Shown here: positions 18,646-27,808 of the stretch, in pieces
Layout: each line of letters begins with the position of its first letter
Position numbering within the stretch: the first letter of the stretch is position 1
Assembly: GCA_902825845.1 (NCBI GenBank)
Contig: CADECM010000030.1
Span: 1-54,030 of the forward strand
Length of the DNA stretch: 54,030 bases
Direction: 5' to 3'
Origin: an uncultured beta proteobacterium
GTDB lineage: Bacteria; Pseudomonadota; Gammaproteobacteria; Burkholderiales; SG8-41
Notes under the pieces: generated by a model
Database searches by the model: none
Told to the model about the DNA's origin: nothing
The model's input: only the letters and a program-made list of their open reading frames with translations
Made by a program: the position numbers and the translations under genes

Positions 18646-19845
18646 CTACAACGCCTCAAACAACCCGGCCGCGCCCATGCCCGTGCCGATGCACATGGTG
18701 ACCATGCCATATTTCTTCTTGCTGCGGCGCAGGCCATGCATCAGTGTCGCCACGCGTATCGCGCCGGTGGCGCCCAGCGGATGACCCAGCGCGATGGCGC
18801 CGCCCAGCGGATTGACCTTGGCGGGATCCAGACCGAGCGTCTTGATTACCGCCAGCGACTGTGCCGCGAAGGCTTCGTTCAGCTCTATCCAGTCGAGCGT
18901 ATCCTGCTTGAGGCCTGCCTGCTGCAACACCTTGGGAATCGCTTTCACCGGACCGATGCCCATGACATCAGGCGGCACGCCGGCAACCGCATAGCCCATG
19001 AAGCGCCCCAGCGGGCTCGCGTTAAATCGCTTCATCGCCGCCTCGCTCATCAGCACCACTGCGCCCGCGCCGTCCGAGGTTTGCGAACTGTTACCCGCAG
19101 TGACGCTGCCCTTCGCGGCAAACGCGGGCCGCAAGCGCGCGAGCCCCTCGGGCGACGTATCCCGACGCGGGCCTTCGTCCGCCGTCACCACGCGCGACTT
19201 GACTTTGATCTCGCGGCTGGCAAGGTCGGGCACCTTGTCGTTCAGCGTAAACGGCGTGACTTCATCCTTGAATTCGCCGCTGTCGGTGGCATGCAGAGCA
19301 CGGCGATGACTCTCGGTGGCGAACAGATCCTGATCTTCGCGGCTGACTTTCCACTGTGTCGCAACGCGCTCGGCGGTAATGCCCATGCCGTAGGCGATAC
19401 CGATGTTTTCGTTGTTCTCGAAGATGGACGGGCTGAACGATGGCTTGTTGCCGCCCAGCGGCACCATGCTCATGCTCTCGGTGCCGGCGGCGATCATCAC
19501 ATCGGCTTCGCCGAGACGAATGCGGTCCGCGGCCAGCGCCACCGCCTGCACCCCCGAGGAGCAGAAGCGGTTGATGGTCATGCCCGACACGGTATCGGGA
19601 AAGCCGGCCAGCAACAGACCGATACGCGCCACGTTCATGCCTTGCTCCGCTTCCGGCATGGCACAGCCGACGATCACATCGTCGACCGCCGCCACGTCCA
19701 TGCCCGGACATTGCGCCACTGCCGCTTTCAGCACATGCGCAAGCAGATCATCCGGCCGCACGTTTTTCAGCATGCCGCGCGGGGCTTTGCCCACCGGCGA
19801 GCGGGTCGCGGAAACGATGTAGGCATCCTGCACTTGTTTGGTCAT
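18646..19845 (-). CDS. fadA: Acetyl-CoA C-acyltransferase (3-ketoacyl-CoA thiolase)
   Basis: A 399-residue thiolase with the acyl-accepting Cys in NRFCSSGVQA (about residue 92), His in GHPLGATGA (about 352) and the second Cys in MCIGTGMG (about 383). It cleaves 3-ketoacyl-CoA with CoA in the last step of beta-oxidation. It lies 84 bases downstream of the FadB-type gene and is co-oriented with it; that gap holds an inverted heptad repeat. The two form the classic multienzyme pair. Confidence 0.95.
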   Translation of the reverse strand: MTKQVQDAYIVSATRSPVGKAPRGMLKNVRPDDLLAHVLKAAVAQCPGMDVAAVDDVIVGCAMPEAEQGMNVARIGLLLAGFPDTVSGMTINRFCSSGVQAVALAADRIRLGEADVMIAAGTESMSMVPLGGNKPSFSPSIFENNENIGIAYGMGITAERVATQWKVSREDQDLFATESHRRALHATDSGEFKDEVTPFTLNDKVPDLASREIKVKSRVVTADEGPRRDTSPEGLARLRPAFAAKGSVTAGNSSQTSDGAGAVVLMSEAAMKRFNASPLGRFMGYAVAGVPPDVMGIGPVKAIPKVLQQAGLKQDTLDWIELNEAFAAQSLAVIKTLGLDPAKVNPLGGAIALGHPLGATGAIRVATLMHGLRRSKKKYGMVTMCIGTGMGAAGLFEAL

Positions 19846-19863
19846 GTTGAACCTCGTTTAGTG

Positions 19864-19925
19864 GTGAAACGTGAGACGTGAGGCGTAACCCGTCGTGGTG
19901 TTGCGCCTCACGCCTGTCGCCTCAC
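19864..19925. repeat. Inverted 7-nt repeat (GTGAGRC type) between fadB and fadA
   Basis: GTGAAAC, GTGAGAC, GTGAGGC and GTAACCC run in a 7-nt register from 19864. Their inverse GCCTCAC, GCCTGTC, GCCTCAC follows from 19905. The arms could pair into a long hairpin in the transcript. It resembles the GTGAAGGN arrays at 48914-49357 and 51388-51505 but with period 7 instead of 8. Confidence 0.75.
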
Positions 19926-19929
19926 GAGT

Positions 19930-22443
19930 TCAGTTCCTGAGCGGCCTGCCCTTGGTCAGCATATGCTCGATGCGGGCCTGGGTTTTTTGGGTGGCGAGCA
20001 GTTCCATGAAATGCTGGCGTTCGAGATCGAGGTACCACTGTTCGTCCACCAGGCTGCCTGCCTCGATGTCGCCGCCGCAGATCACCGTCGCGACTTTGCA
20101 GCCGATCAGATGGTCGTGCTCGGAAATATGTCCACCCGCCAGCATGTTTTCCAGCACGGAACGGATGGTGGCGATCTGGCTGCGGCCCGCCGCGGGAATC
20201 GCGTTTTGCCGCAACGGCGGGCGATAGCCGCCGGCTGCCAGCGCGCGCACTTCGGCCTTGGCGATTTCAAGCAACTCAAAGCGGTTCATCACCACTTTAT
20301 CGGTGGCGCGCAGATAGCCGATGTCCCGCGCATGCTCCGCACTGCGCCCCACCTCCGCCATCGCCATCGCGCGGAAGTATTTCTGGATAAACATCGACGT
20401 GTCGCCGCCCTTCGCATCCGCCACGGCGCGCATCGCAAATTCCTTGCAGCCGCCGCCCGCGGGCAACAAGCCCACACCCACTTCCACCAGCCCGATGTAG
20501 CTCTCGTGCGACGCCACCGCGCGGTCGCAATGCATCACGAATTCGCAGCCGCCGCCGAGCGCGAGACCATCGACCGCAGCCACCGTTGGAATCATCGAAT
20601 ATTTCAGGGCCTGGGTGGTGACCTGAAATTGCTCGACCAGGTGTTCGACTTCTGCCAGCTTGCCCGCCATCAGTTGATCGGCCACGCCCAGTTGCCGCGC
20701 GGCTTTCAACGCCAGCGACTCCGCCTCCTTCTTGAACGACCGGAACAGCTTGCCCATGGCGGAGCTCTGCCTTGGCTTTGAACCGCCCGCGGGTGTCTTC
20801 TTCAGATTGGCGCCGACCGAAAACGGCGGCTCGGTCTGCCACACCACCAGGCCCAGGTAGTTCTTTTCCGCGGCTTCGATCGCCTGCTGCACGCCATCAA
20901 GCACATCGTCGCCGATCGCATGCATGCGGCTCTTGAAGCTGACAATGGCAATGTCGTCGCCGGTATGCCAGCAACGCACGCCGTCAGTCTCGAATATCGT
21001 CTCGCCATACCAGCGTTCTTCGCCGAGCAATTTGTCGGGGAATGGTTGCCGCTTGTATACGGACAACGCGGAACGCGGCTGATAATGGTTCACCGCGGGC
21101 GCGAACGATCCTTGCGGCGTGTGCACGCCCACGCGTGAAGCCTCCGTCACCCAGGCGGGCAATGGCGTACTCGCCATCGCTTTGCCCGCCGCGATGTCCT
21201 CGGCAATCCACTTTGTCACCTGCTGCCAGCCCGCCGACTGCCAGATTTCAAACGGTCCAATGTCCCAGCCGAAACCCCAGCGGATGGCGAAATCCAGGTC
21301 ACGCGCATTGCTGGCGATGGCGTCAAGATGCGTGGCACAGTAGTGAAACGAATCGCGGAATATCGACCACAAAAACAAGGCCTGTGGATGCGTGCTCGCG
21401 TGCAGTTGCGCGAAACGCTCGGCAACGTTCTTGTTCTTCAGAATCTCGACCACGCCCTCGTCTGCCTTGCCTTCGGACAGGCGGTATTTTTTCTCTTTTA
21501 AATCAATAACTTGTATATCATTCCCGATCTTCTGGTAAACACCGCGGCGGGTCTTTTGTCCGAGCGCGCCCTGATCGATCAAGGTCTTCAGCCACGCCGG
21601 CACCGCGTAATATCGATGCCAGGGATCGTCCGGCAGCGCGTCTTTCATGGTGTTCACCACATGCGCAAACGTATCGAGCCCCACCACATCCGCAGTGCGG
21701 AAGGTGGCGCTCTTCGGCCGCCCGATCAGCGAACCGGTCAGTGCATCGACGGTATCAAAACCGATGCCGATGCCCTCCGCATGATGAATCGTCGCCAGCA
21801 TCGAAAACACGCCCACGCGGTTGGCGATGAAATTCGGCGTGTCCCTGGCACGCACAACACCCTTGCCCAGCGTGGTCACCAGAAATTTTTCGAGGTCATC
21901 CAGGATATGCGCCGCGGTTTCCTTGCAGGCAATCAACTCGACCAGATGCATATAACGCGGCGGATTAAAGAAGTGCACGCCACAGAAGCGATGCCGCAAT
22001 TCTGCCGGAAACGCCTGTGCCAATTGATTGATCGACAGCCCCGAGGTATTGCTGGCAAATATCGAATGCGGCCCCAGATGCGGCGCCACCTTCTTGTAGA
22101 GATCGGATTTCCAGTCCATGCGCTCGGAAATCGCCTCGATCACGAGGTCACATTCCTTGAGCACGTCCAGATGCTGATCGTAATTGGCGGGCCGGATGAA
22201 GCCCGCGCGCGCCGCAGTGGCCAGCGGACTCGGTTCAAGTTTGCGCAGATTGTCGACGGCCTTCAGCACGTTGCCGTTGGGATCGCCTTCTTTCGCCGGC
22301 AGCTCAAACAGAATCACTTCGACGTTGGCGTTGACCAGATGCGCGGCAATCTGCGCGCCCATCACGCCGGCGCCCAGCACTGCGGCCTTGCGCACGATAA
22401 ACGGGGACACGTCGAGAGAAACAGCGGGGGAGACGGTGTGCAT
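19930..22443 (-). CDS. 3-hydroxyacyl-CoA dehydrogenase / enoyl-CoA hydratase fusion (beta-oxidation)
   Basis: The start at 22443 is chosen for GGGAG five bases upstream; product 837 residues. The order is dehydrogenase first (AAVLGAGVMGAQIAAH near 25; SNTSGLSINQLA; HFFNPP near 160), then a second dehydrogenase C-domain, then a hydratase module in the C-terminal third (VDGLALGGGCEFVMHCD; GLVEVGVGLLPAGGG). This is the reverse of E. coli FadB/FadJ and resembles FadN-type enzymes. It would hydrate enoyl-CoA and oxidise the 3-hydroxyacyl-CoA for the thiolase next door. Codons for QVIDLK contain an AT-rich motif copy. Confidence 0.93.
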   Translation of the reverse strand: MHTVSPAVSLDVSPFIVRKAAVLGAGVMGAQIAAHLVNANVEVILFELPAKEGDPNGNVLKAVDNLRKLEPSPLATAARAGFIRPANYDQHLDVLKECDLVIEAISERMDWKSDLYKKVAPHLGPHSIFASNTSGLSINQLAQAFPAELRHRFCGVHFFNPPRYMHLVELIACKETAAHILDDLEKFLVTTLGKGVVRARDTPNFIANRVGVFSMLATIHHAEGIGIGFDTVDALTGSLIGRPKSATFRTADVVGLDTFAHVVNTMKDALPDDPWHRYYAVPAWLKTLIDQGALGQKTRRGVYQKIGNDIQVIDLKEKKYRLSEGKADEGVVEILKNKNVAERFAQLHASTHPQALFLWSIFRDSFHYCATHLDAIASNARDLDFAIRWGFGWDIGPFEIWQSAGWQQVTKWIAEDIAAGKAMASTPLPAWVTEASRVGVHTPQGSFAPAVNHYQPRSALSVYKRQPFPDKLLGEERWYGETIFETDGVRCWHTGDDIAIVSFKSRMHAIGDDVLDGVQQAIEAAEKNYLGLVVWQTEPPFSVGANLKKTPAGGSKPRQSSAMGKLFRSFKKEAESLALKAARQLGVADQLMAGKLAEVEHLVEQFQVTTQALKYSMIPTVAAVDGLALGGGCEFVMHCDRAVASHESYIGLVEVGVGLLPAGGGCKEFAMRAVADAKGGDTSMFIQKYFRAMAMAEVGRSAEHARDIGYLRATDKVVMNRFELLEIAKAEVRALAAGGYRPPLRQNAIPAAGRSQIATIRSVLENMLAGGHISEHDHLIGCKVATVICGGDIEAGSLVDEQWYLDLERQHFMELLATQKTQARIEHMLTKGRPLRN
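21494..21513 (-). repeat. Dispersed AT-rich motif, copy inside the FadB-type gene
   Basis: Reads CAAGTTATTGATTTAAAAGA in the sense direction, encoding QVIDLK with AT-rich codons in a GC-rich gene. It is in the same reading frame as the sense copy in hemH (QLSVFK). Confidence 0.5.
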
Positions 22444-22512
22444 GGCAACTCCCGGTTTGAATTGCAACGATTCTAGCACCGTGGCGTTGCGTGCGTAACA
22501 CGCCCTGCACCG

Positions 22513-22543
22513 AAAAAAAACGGGCGGCCGTGAAGGGCCGCCC
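22513..22543 (-). terminator. Rho-independent terminator after fadL-type gene
   Basis: On the minus strand an 8-bp stem GGGCGGCC/GGCCGCCC closes the loop CTTCAC and is followed by G and eight T. It lies 17 bases past the stop of the outer-membrane protein gene at 22560. Confidence 0.9.
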
Positions 22544-22559
22544 GGCTTGGTACAACGAA

Positions 22560-23798
22560 TTAGAACGAGTGCGAATACTGCAGCGACAAGATATCAGCTT
22601 TGTTCTTGAACGTGCCGACCAGACTGCCTGCCGGCGTAGTATTGTTTACGGAAGCATTCTTTACAAACTCATGGGCATAGCCGATTTCAAGCGTGCCCTG
22701 TTTGGATGGCTTGTACTGAACGCCAAATGCCACCCATGTTCTATCCTGGTCAGGTAAGCGCGCCGTGCGATGCGTATCGTTGGTTGGCGTTTGATCCAGT
22801 GCAAGGCCGAAACGCAGCTTGGTTTGACTGTTGAGCTTGTAGTTCGCGCCGACGCCAAAGCGCCAGGTATCGTCCCACTGGAACTCCAGCGTGGGTATGG
22901 CGGGTAACGGCGTACCGCGAACCACCACCAATCGTTGCAGATTGCTCCACTTGGTCCAGGTGACATCGGCCATGAACTCAACGTTTGAACCCACTTGCTG
23001 GAAAAGGCTCAATGACGCGCTGGCCGGCGTTTTCAAGTCGGCCGTAACGGGACCATTCAATTGCGGCGCCAAGCTAAATGTGGCATCGCCATCAAGCTTG
23101 TAATTGATTTGCGAACGATAATGAAGGCCTATGCGCGTGCTGGCTGCCGGTTGAAACGTCGCACCCACATTGAAACCATAGCCGACGTCGTCCGCCTTGA
23201 GTTTGAAAATGTTGGTGCCCGCGGCGTTTGCTCCACTGGTCAATTCCGCATCGATCCGCTGGACACTGACGCCGGCGCCGATCGAAAACTGATTGTTAAC
23301 CTTGAACGCAATCGACGGATTGATATTGACGGTTTTGATATCCGATTTCAGCGCGGTGAGTTGGCCGCGCCAAAAATCATCGTAGTGGGTCTTCAGACCG
23401 AACGGCGCATTCAGCGCCACGCCCAACCGCAAAGACGGATTGAGATCCATCACAAAAAATCCGTTGGGAACATAGGCCCAGCCGCCGCCGTCCCCGCCGT
23501 TACCCAACGTCGGCGAAGCCAGCAATCCGGTCGAACCGGTGTTGGAAAACTTGAACGAGGTTCTTATGACGTGCAGCGCGCCAGTGAGGTGTTTGCCAGC
23601 CGGCAACGCGGTCATTGCCGCTGGGTTGTACCAAGCAACGCTGGCGTCATCCGCAGCAGCCGCGCCACCCGCGAATGCGTTACCCGTGCCACTGCCGCTT
23701 TGGGTGCCAATGGCAAATCCCCCGGCAAGACTCGCAGCAGACCATGACGCGAGAGCGGCAGATACCGATAAGCATATGATTTTATTACTAAATTTCAT
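22560..23798 (-). CDS. Outer-membrane long-chain fatty acid transporter, OmpP1/FadL/TodX family
   Basis: A 412-residue beta-barrel protein. The signal peptide MKFSNKIICLSVSAALASWSAASLA is followed by the FadL-type N-terminus GGFAIGTQSGSGTGNAFAGGAAAADDASVAWYNPAAM, which forms the hatch in this family. It ends LSLQYSHSF with the C-terminal Phe needed for outer-membrane insertion. It would admit long-chain fatty acids or other hydrophobic compounds. Its own terminator follows, and acyl-CoA ligase and beta-oxidation genes surround it. Confidence 0.93.
   Translation of the reverse strand: MKFSNKIICLSVSAALASWSAASLAGGFAIGTQSGSGTGNAFAGGAAAADDASVAWYNPAAMTALPAGKHLTGALHVIRTSFKFSNTGSTGLLASPTLGNGGDGGGWAYVPNGFFVMDLNPSLRLGVALNAPFGLKTHYDDFWRGQLTALKSDIKTVNINPSIAFKVNNQFSIGAGVSVQRIDAELTSGANAAGTNIFKLKADDVGYGFNVGATFQPAASTRIGLHYRSQINYKLDGDATFSLAPQLNGPVTADLKTPASASLSLFQQVGSNVEFMADVTWTKWSNLQRLVVVRGTPLPAIPTLEFQWDDTWRFGVGANYKLNSQTKLRFGLALDQTPTNDTHRTARLPDQDRTWVAFGVQYKPSKQGTLEIGYAHEFVKNASVNNTTPAGSLVGTFKNKADILSLQYSHSF
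23769..23788 (+). repeat. Dispersed AT-rich motif, copy over the FadL signal peptide
   Basis: Reads TAAGCATATGATTTTATTAC on the plus strand, antisense to the first codons of the FadL-type gene. The coding frame differs from the other antisense copies, and signal peptides are often AT-rich, so this is a weaker member. Confidence 0.4.
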
Positions 23799-23891
23799 AA
23801 AATTTCCCTTCTTGTCTGAGATGCCTGAAATAGTCTAGCCCCAGCGTTGCGGGCCGTAAGCGTTTTTTGCAAACTTTTGATCGGCCGCCAA

Positions 23892-24302
23892 TCAGGTACG
23901 TGGCGCAGTTACAACACGCGGCTGACGATTGTCGTCGACCGCAACGTAGGTCAATGTCGCCTCGGTCACCTTTACGCACTGCTCCTTTTCCGGCCGGCGC
24001 TGCGAATACACTTCCACATCCACGGTGATCGACGTACGTCCGACCTTGACCACCTCTGCGTAGAAACTCACCACGTCACCGACGAATACCGGCTGGCGGA
24101 ATACAAACGAATTCACGGCCACCGTCGCCACCCGTCCCCGGGCCATGCGCACTGCGGGAATACTGCCCGCAAGATCCACTTGCGACATGATCCAGCCGCC
24201 GAAGATATCACCGGTGTGATTGGCATCCGCTGGCATGGGCACCACCCGCAGCATGGGCTCCTTGCCCGCCGGCAGCATCGCGCTGGCAGACGTATCGCTC
24301 AT
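23892..24302 (-). CDS. Acyl-CoA thioesterase, YciA-type hotdog fold
   Basis: A 136-residue hotdog-fold protein. PADANHTGDIFGGWIMSQVDLAGSI is the signature of YciA/BACH acyl-CoA hydrolases, with the catalytic Asp in this loop. VNSFVFRQPVFVGDVVSFYAEV is the second conserved block. It hydrolyses acyl-CoA to free acid and CoA, possibly as a safety valve beside the ligase. Its ATG overlaps the TGA of the acyl-CoA ligase gene by one base, so the two are coupled. Confidence 0.9.
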   Translation of the reverse strand: MSDTSASAMLPAGKEPMLRVVPMPADANHTGDIFGGWIMSQVDLAGSIPAVRMARGRVATVAVNSFVFRQPVFVGDVVSFYAEVVKVGRTSITVDVEVYSQRRPEKEQCVKVTEATLTYVAVDDNRQPRVVTAPRT

Positions 24303-26110
24303 CAGTGACCCGCGTACATCGCATCAATCTCGGCGTTAAACTTTTCCATGACCTTGGGCCGCTTGAGTTTCAGGGTTGGCGTCAGCAATCCATTTTCGAC
24401 GCTCCAGGGCTCCAGCGACAGCGATACGCGCCGCACCTGGGCATAGCCGGGGAAGTCCTTAAGCTGCGCACCCACCCGGCTGGTAATCAGTTTTTCGACC
24501 GCCGCGTCGTGCAGCGTGGCCGGGGTATCCGCCTTCCAGCCGTTATCCGCCGCGAGTTTTTTCCAGTGCTCCGCATGCAACACTGCAATCAGACTCAGGT
24601 AAGGCTTGGCTTCGCCCAGCAACATGACCTGCTCGAACAGCGGATCGCGCAGGATCGCATTCTCCATATCCACTGGCGGCAATTTTTCGCCGTTGGACAT
24701 GACGATGATTTCCTTCAGGCGTCCGGTGATGAACACATGGCCCTGTTCGTCGATGCGCGCGGTGTCGCCGGAATTCAGCCAGCCGTCGGGCTGTATCATC
24801 GCCCGCGTGGCTTCCTCGTTATTCCAGTAGCCCATCATCACATTGGGCCCCTTGATCAACAGCGCATTGTTTTCGCCGATCTTGACCTGCACCCCGTGCA
24901 CCGCGACACCGACGCTCGCCGGCAGATTGTCCCCGGGACTGTTGGCACAGGCAATGGGACTGGTTTCCGTCAAGCCGTAGCCCTGCAGCACCGGCAGGCC
25001 AAGGCCGATGAACACGCGCGAAATATCCGGCGCCAGCGCAGCACCGCCCGAAATCGCCGCCTTCATGCGTCCGCCCAGCCGCGCCATCACCTTGCCCGCC
25101 ACCAGCGCGTTGAGGATCGGCCACAACAGAAACGACAGCTTCCACGGGCCGCGTCCCTGCGCGTGCTCAAAGCGCGCGTAACCCACGTCGACCGCCGCCA
25201 GAAACAGCTTCTTGCGCAGCGGCGGACCTTCATCGAGCTTGGCGCGTATCGCGCCCCAGATGCGCTCATAAATCCGCGGCACCGAAATCAGCAGGGTCGG
25301 GCGCTGCGACTGCAGATCCTCGGCAAGTTGCGCTACGGAACGGGAAAAGGCCACGGTGGCGCCGCTCATGATGGCGAGGTAATAACCGGTGGTCCGCTCC
25401 AGCGTGTGCGACAGCGGCAGGAACGACAGGAAAAGGTCATCCATGCCCACCGTCAGCCGCTGCAATCCCGCGTAGGCGTTGGACAGGATGTTGTGGTGCG
25501 ACAACATCACGCCCTTGGGCCTGCCGGTGGTGCCCGAGGTATATACGATGGTCGCCAGCTCGTCGCTGCCGCGCTGCACGTGGCGGGTTGCTTCGCCCTG
25601 ATCGGGCAGCCACTGTTCGATGGACTGCAGGCGCGAATCGTCGGCTGTGCCTGCAAGCGGCTCGACCAACAGTATGCGGACGAGCGCGCCGAGCTGATCG
25701 CGCACATCCCTGAACGTGGCCCATTGCTCGTTTGTGCCAAGCAGCAGCAGCTTGCAGCCCGCATCGTTGACGATATAGGCAACATTATCGGGCCGGTCCT
25801 GGGTGTACAGCGGCACCACCACCAGACCCAGGCCCAGCGCTGCCTGGTCGAAGATCACCCACTCCGGTGAATTGCGCAGCATTACCGCCACGCGGTCGCC
25901 CGCCTTCAGCCCGTCCCGTTGCAGCGCGGCCTGCCAGCGCGCCACCTGGTGATCGATCTGCTCCCAGGTGTAGTCGCGCCAGTTGCCATGCTGCTGGTTG
26001 TAGTCGCGATACGCCACCGCAGTGGGCGTACGCGCCACGCGCTCGCGAAACAGGCCGTCCAGCGTTCCAGCTTGTTCAACGGTGACAATATGTTGCGTGG
26101 CGTCGGGCAT
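24302..26110 (-). CDS. Long-chain acyl-CoA synthetase (AMP-forming)
   Basis: A 602-residue ANL-superfamily ligase with P-loop YTSGTTGRPKGVMLSH (about 193-208), GYGLTETSPI (about 385), and the hinge region GWLNSGDTARIDEQGHVFITGRLKEIIV (about 455-482). The C-terminal domain includes SNGEKLPPVDMEN. The form is the FAA1-like long-chain type, which activates fatty acids with ATP and CoA. It is cotranscribed with the thioesterase downstream and the SDR upstream (34-base gap). Confidence 0.93.
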   Translation of the reverse strand: MPDATQHIVTVEQAGTLDGLFRERVARTPTAVAYRDYNQQHGNWRDYTWEQIDHQVARWQAALQRDGLKAGDRVAVMLRNSPEWVIFDQAALGLGLVVVPLYTQDRPDNVAYIVNDAGCKLLLLGTNEQWATFRDVRDQLGALVRILLVEPLAGTADDSRLQSIEQWLPDQGEATRHVQRGSDELATIVYTSGTTGRPKGVMLSHHNILSNAYAGLQRLTVGMDDLFLSFLPLSHTLERTTGYYLAIMSGATVAFSRSVAQLAEDLQSQRPTLLISVPRIYERIWGAIRAKLDEGPPLRKKLFLAAVDVGYARFEHAQGRGPWKLSFLLWPILNALVAGKVMARLGGRMKAAISGGAALAPDISRVFIGLGLPVLQGYGLTETSPIACANSPGDNLPASVGVAVHGVQVKIGENNALLIKGPNVMMGYWNNEEATRAMIQPDGWLNSGDTARIDEQGHVFITGRLKEIIVMSNGEKLPPVDMENAILRDPLFEQVMLLGEAKPYLSLIAVLHAEHWKKLAADNGWKADTPATLHDAAVEKLITSRVGAQLKDFPGYAQVRRVSLSLEPWSVENGLLTPTLKLKRPKVMEKFNAEIDAMYAGH

Positions 26111-26144
26111 GGCCGGGCTCCTCTGTCAAACGCGGATTTTTTCG

Positions 26145-26987
26145 TTATTCGAGAAAAAGATCAGTATACAACGCCGCGCCGGGCGTTACCGCGTAGCGCC
26201 CGAAATCGCTGACGCCTTCCTCCCGCAAGACGTTCTCATCGATGTAGAAGTTTCCGGTGGCGCCGCGGCTGTCGCGTTTGAAAATCGCATACGCCGCATC
26301 CGCCATGATCTCCGGCTTGCGGCTGGCATCCAGTATCGACTGCGGAAAATTCACCGCGATTGCCGCCGTGGCAATGGTAGTGCGGGGCCACAGCGAATTC
26401 ACCGCGATCCCCAGCTCGCGAAACTCCTCCGCCATGCCCAGCGTGCACATGCTCATGCCGTACTTGCTCAGCGTGTACGCGACATGGTCCTTGAACCATT
26501 TCGGCTTCAGGTTCAGCGGCGGCGACAGGGTAAGAATATGCGGGTTGCGCCCTGCACCGGCGGATTTTTCGAGGTACGGCAGGCACGCCTGCGAACAGGC
26601 AAAGGTGCCGCGCGCGTTCACGCCGTGCATCAGATCGAAGCGTTTCATCGGCGTGGCCGCGGTGCCGGCAAGCATGATCGCACTGGCATTGTTGACCAGA
26701 ATATCGATGCCGCCGAATGCCCGCGCGGCTGCACTTGCCGCGGCGGCAATGGCCTCCTCATCGCGCACATCGAGCTGCAGCGCCAGCGCCCTGGCACCGG
26801 CCGCCTCAACCTCGGCGGCGACACTGTGTATGGTGCCCGGCAGACTGGCATGCGGCTCGGCCGTCTTCGCCGTCACCACAATATTGGCGCCGCCGCGCGC
26901 GCAACGCAGCGCGATTTCGCGCCCGATGCCGCGGCTGGCGCCGGTGATGAATACCGTCTTGCCGTCCAATCCAAGCTTTGCGCTCAT
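26145..26987 (-). CDS. SDR-family dehydrogenase, HSDL2-like
   Basis: A 280-residue product from the ATG at 26987, which has AAGGAAGG just upstream; the frame is open for 10 more codons. It has the nucleotide motif TGASRGIG (about 14-21), NNAS near 100 and an intact active site with Tyr and Lys in YTLSKYGMS. The long N-terminal variant (KTAEPHASLPGTIHSVAAEVEAAG) and the NSLWPRTTIATAA segment resemble hydroxysteroid-dehydrogenase-like 2 proteins. It probably oxidises a hydroxyacyl or alcohol group in the fatty-acid gene set. Substrate unknown. Confidence 0.85.
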   Translation of the reverse strand: MSAKLGLDGKTVFITGASRGIGREIALRCARGGANIVVTAKTAEPHASLPGTIHSVAAEVEAAGARALALQLDVRDEEAIAAAASAAARAFGGIDILVNNASAIMLAGTAATPMKRFDLMHGVNARGTFACSQACLPYLEKSAGAGRNPHILTLSPPLNLKPKWFKDHVAYTLSKYGMSMCTLGMAEEFRELGIAVNSLWPRTTIATAAIAVNFPQSILDASRKPEIMADAAYAIFKRDSRGATGNFYIDENVLREEGVSDFGRYAVTPGAALYTDLFLE

Positions 26988-27013
26988 GTGCCTTCCTTTG
27001 CGCATTCGCGCGC

Positions 27014-27808
27014 TCAATCGCGCGCAAATACAGCCTTGCGCTTGTCCACAAATGCCGTCACGCCCTCGGCAAAATCGGGGTGCGCGGCACAGCGTGAGAA
27101 CGCCTGGGCTTCCGCCGACAGATGTTCCGTAAGATATTGATTTAATTCACTATTTACAAGTGCCTTGGTTTCGGCGAACGCGTGCGCCGGACCCGCCGCC
27201 AGACGCTGCGCCAGTTGCAGCGTTGCACCTTCCAGTTCGGCGGCAGACACCACGCGATTTACGATACCCAAATTCTGCAATGCGCGGGCATCCGCGCTGT
27301 CAGCCAGCAACAGCATCTCCATCGCCTTGTGATAACCCACCAGCCGCGGCAGAAACCAGGTCGAGCCGCCATCGGGACTGGTCGCGATGCGGCTGTAGGC
27401 CATGGTGAACTGGGTACCTTCGGCGGCGATGATCAGATCGCAGGCCATCATGATGCTCATGCCGGCGCCGGCCACCGCGCCGTGCACGCTGGCAATCACC
27501 GGTTTGCGTGCGCGGCGCAAGGCCATGATGCCGCGATGCAGTTCGGCCGCCAGCGGCAGGATCATCGCGGAAAAATCGGCGAGATTTTCCTTGAACGACG
27601 CCACGTCCCCGCCGGCGACAAAGGCAGCGCCGGCGCCGCGCAGCACCAGCACGCGCGCCCGCGGGTCCGTTTCCGCATGCTCGCACGCCGCGCAAAAGGC
27701 ATGAATCGCCGCCGGGTCGAGCGCGTTCATCTGGCGCGGCCGGTTAAAAGTCAGCGTACCGATGGCGCCGTCAACGGTGTACAGGACCGGTGGGGCCGCT
27801 TCGCTCAT
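27014..27808 (-). CDS. Enoyl-CoA hydratase/isomerase family protein
   Basis: A 264-residue crotonase-fold protein: TFNRPRQMNALDPAAI (about 18-33), oxyanion-hole regions RGAGAAFVAGGDV and HGAVAGAGMSIMMACDLIIA (about 108-127). The catalytic glutamates of classical hydratases are not clearly present (SPDGGSTWFLPRLVG), so isomerase or other crotonase chemistry is possible. Its ATG overlaps the fadE stop by four bases. Codons for ELNQYL carry the AT-rich motif. Confidence 0.88.
   Translation of the reverse strand: MSEAAPPVLYTVDGAIGTLTFNRPRQMNALDPAAIHAFCAACEHAETDPRARVLVLRGAGAAFVAGGDVASFKENLADFSAMILPLAAELHRGIMALRRARKPVIASVHGAVAGAGMSIMMACDLIIAAEGTQFTMAYSRIATSPDGGSTWFLPRLVGYHKAMEMLLLADSADARALQNLGIVNRVVSAAELEGATLQLAQRLAAGPAHAFAETKALVNSELNQYLTEHLSAEAQAFSRCAAHPDFAEGVTAFVDKRKAVFARD
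27130..27149 (+). repeat. Dispersed AT-rich motif, copy inside enoyl-CoA hydratase gene
   Basis: Reads TAAGATATTGATTTAATTCA on the plus strand, antisense to codons for ELNQYL. It is in the same reading frame as the antisense copies in clpP, recN and the CHI-like gene. Confidence 0.5.
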
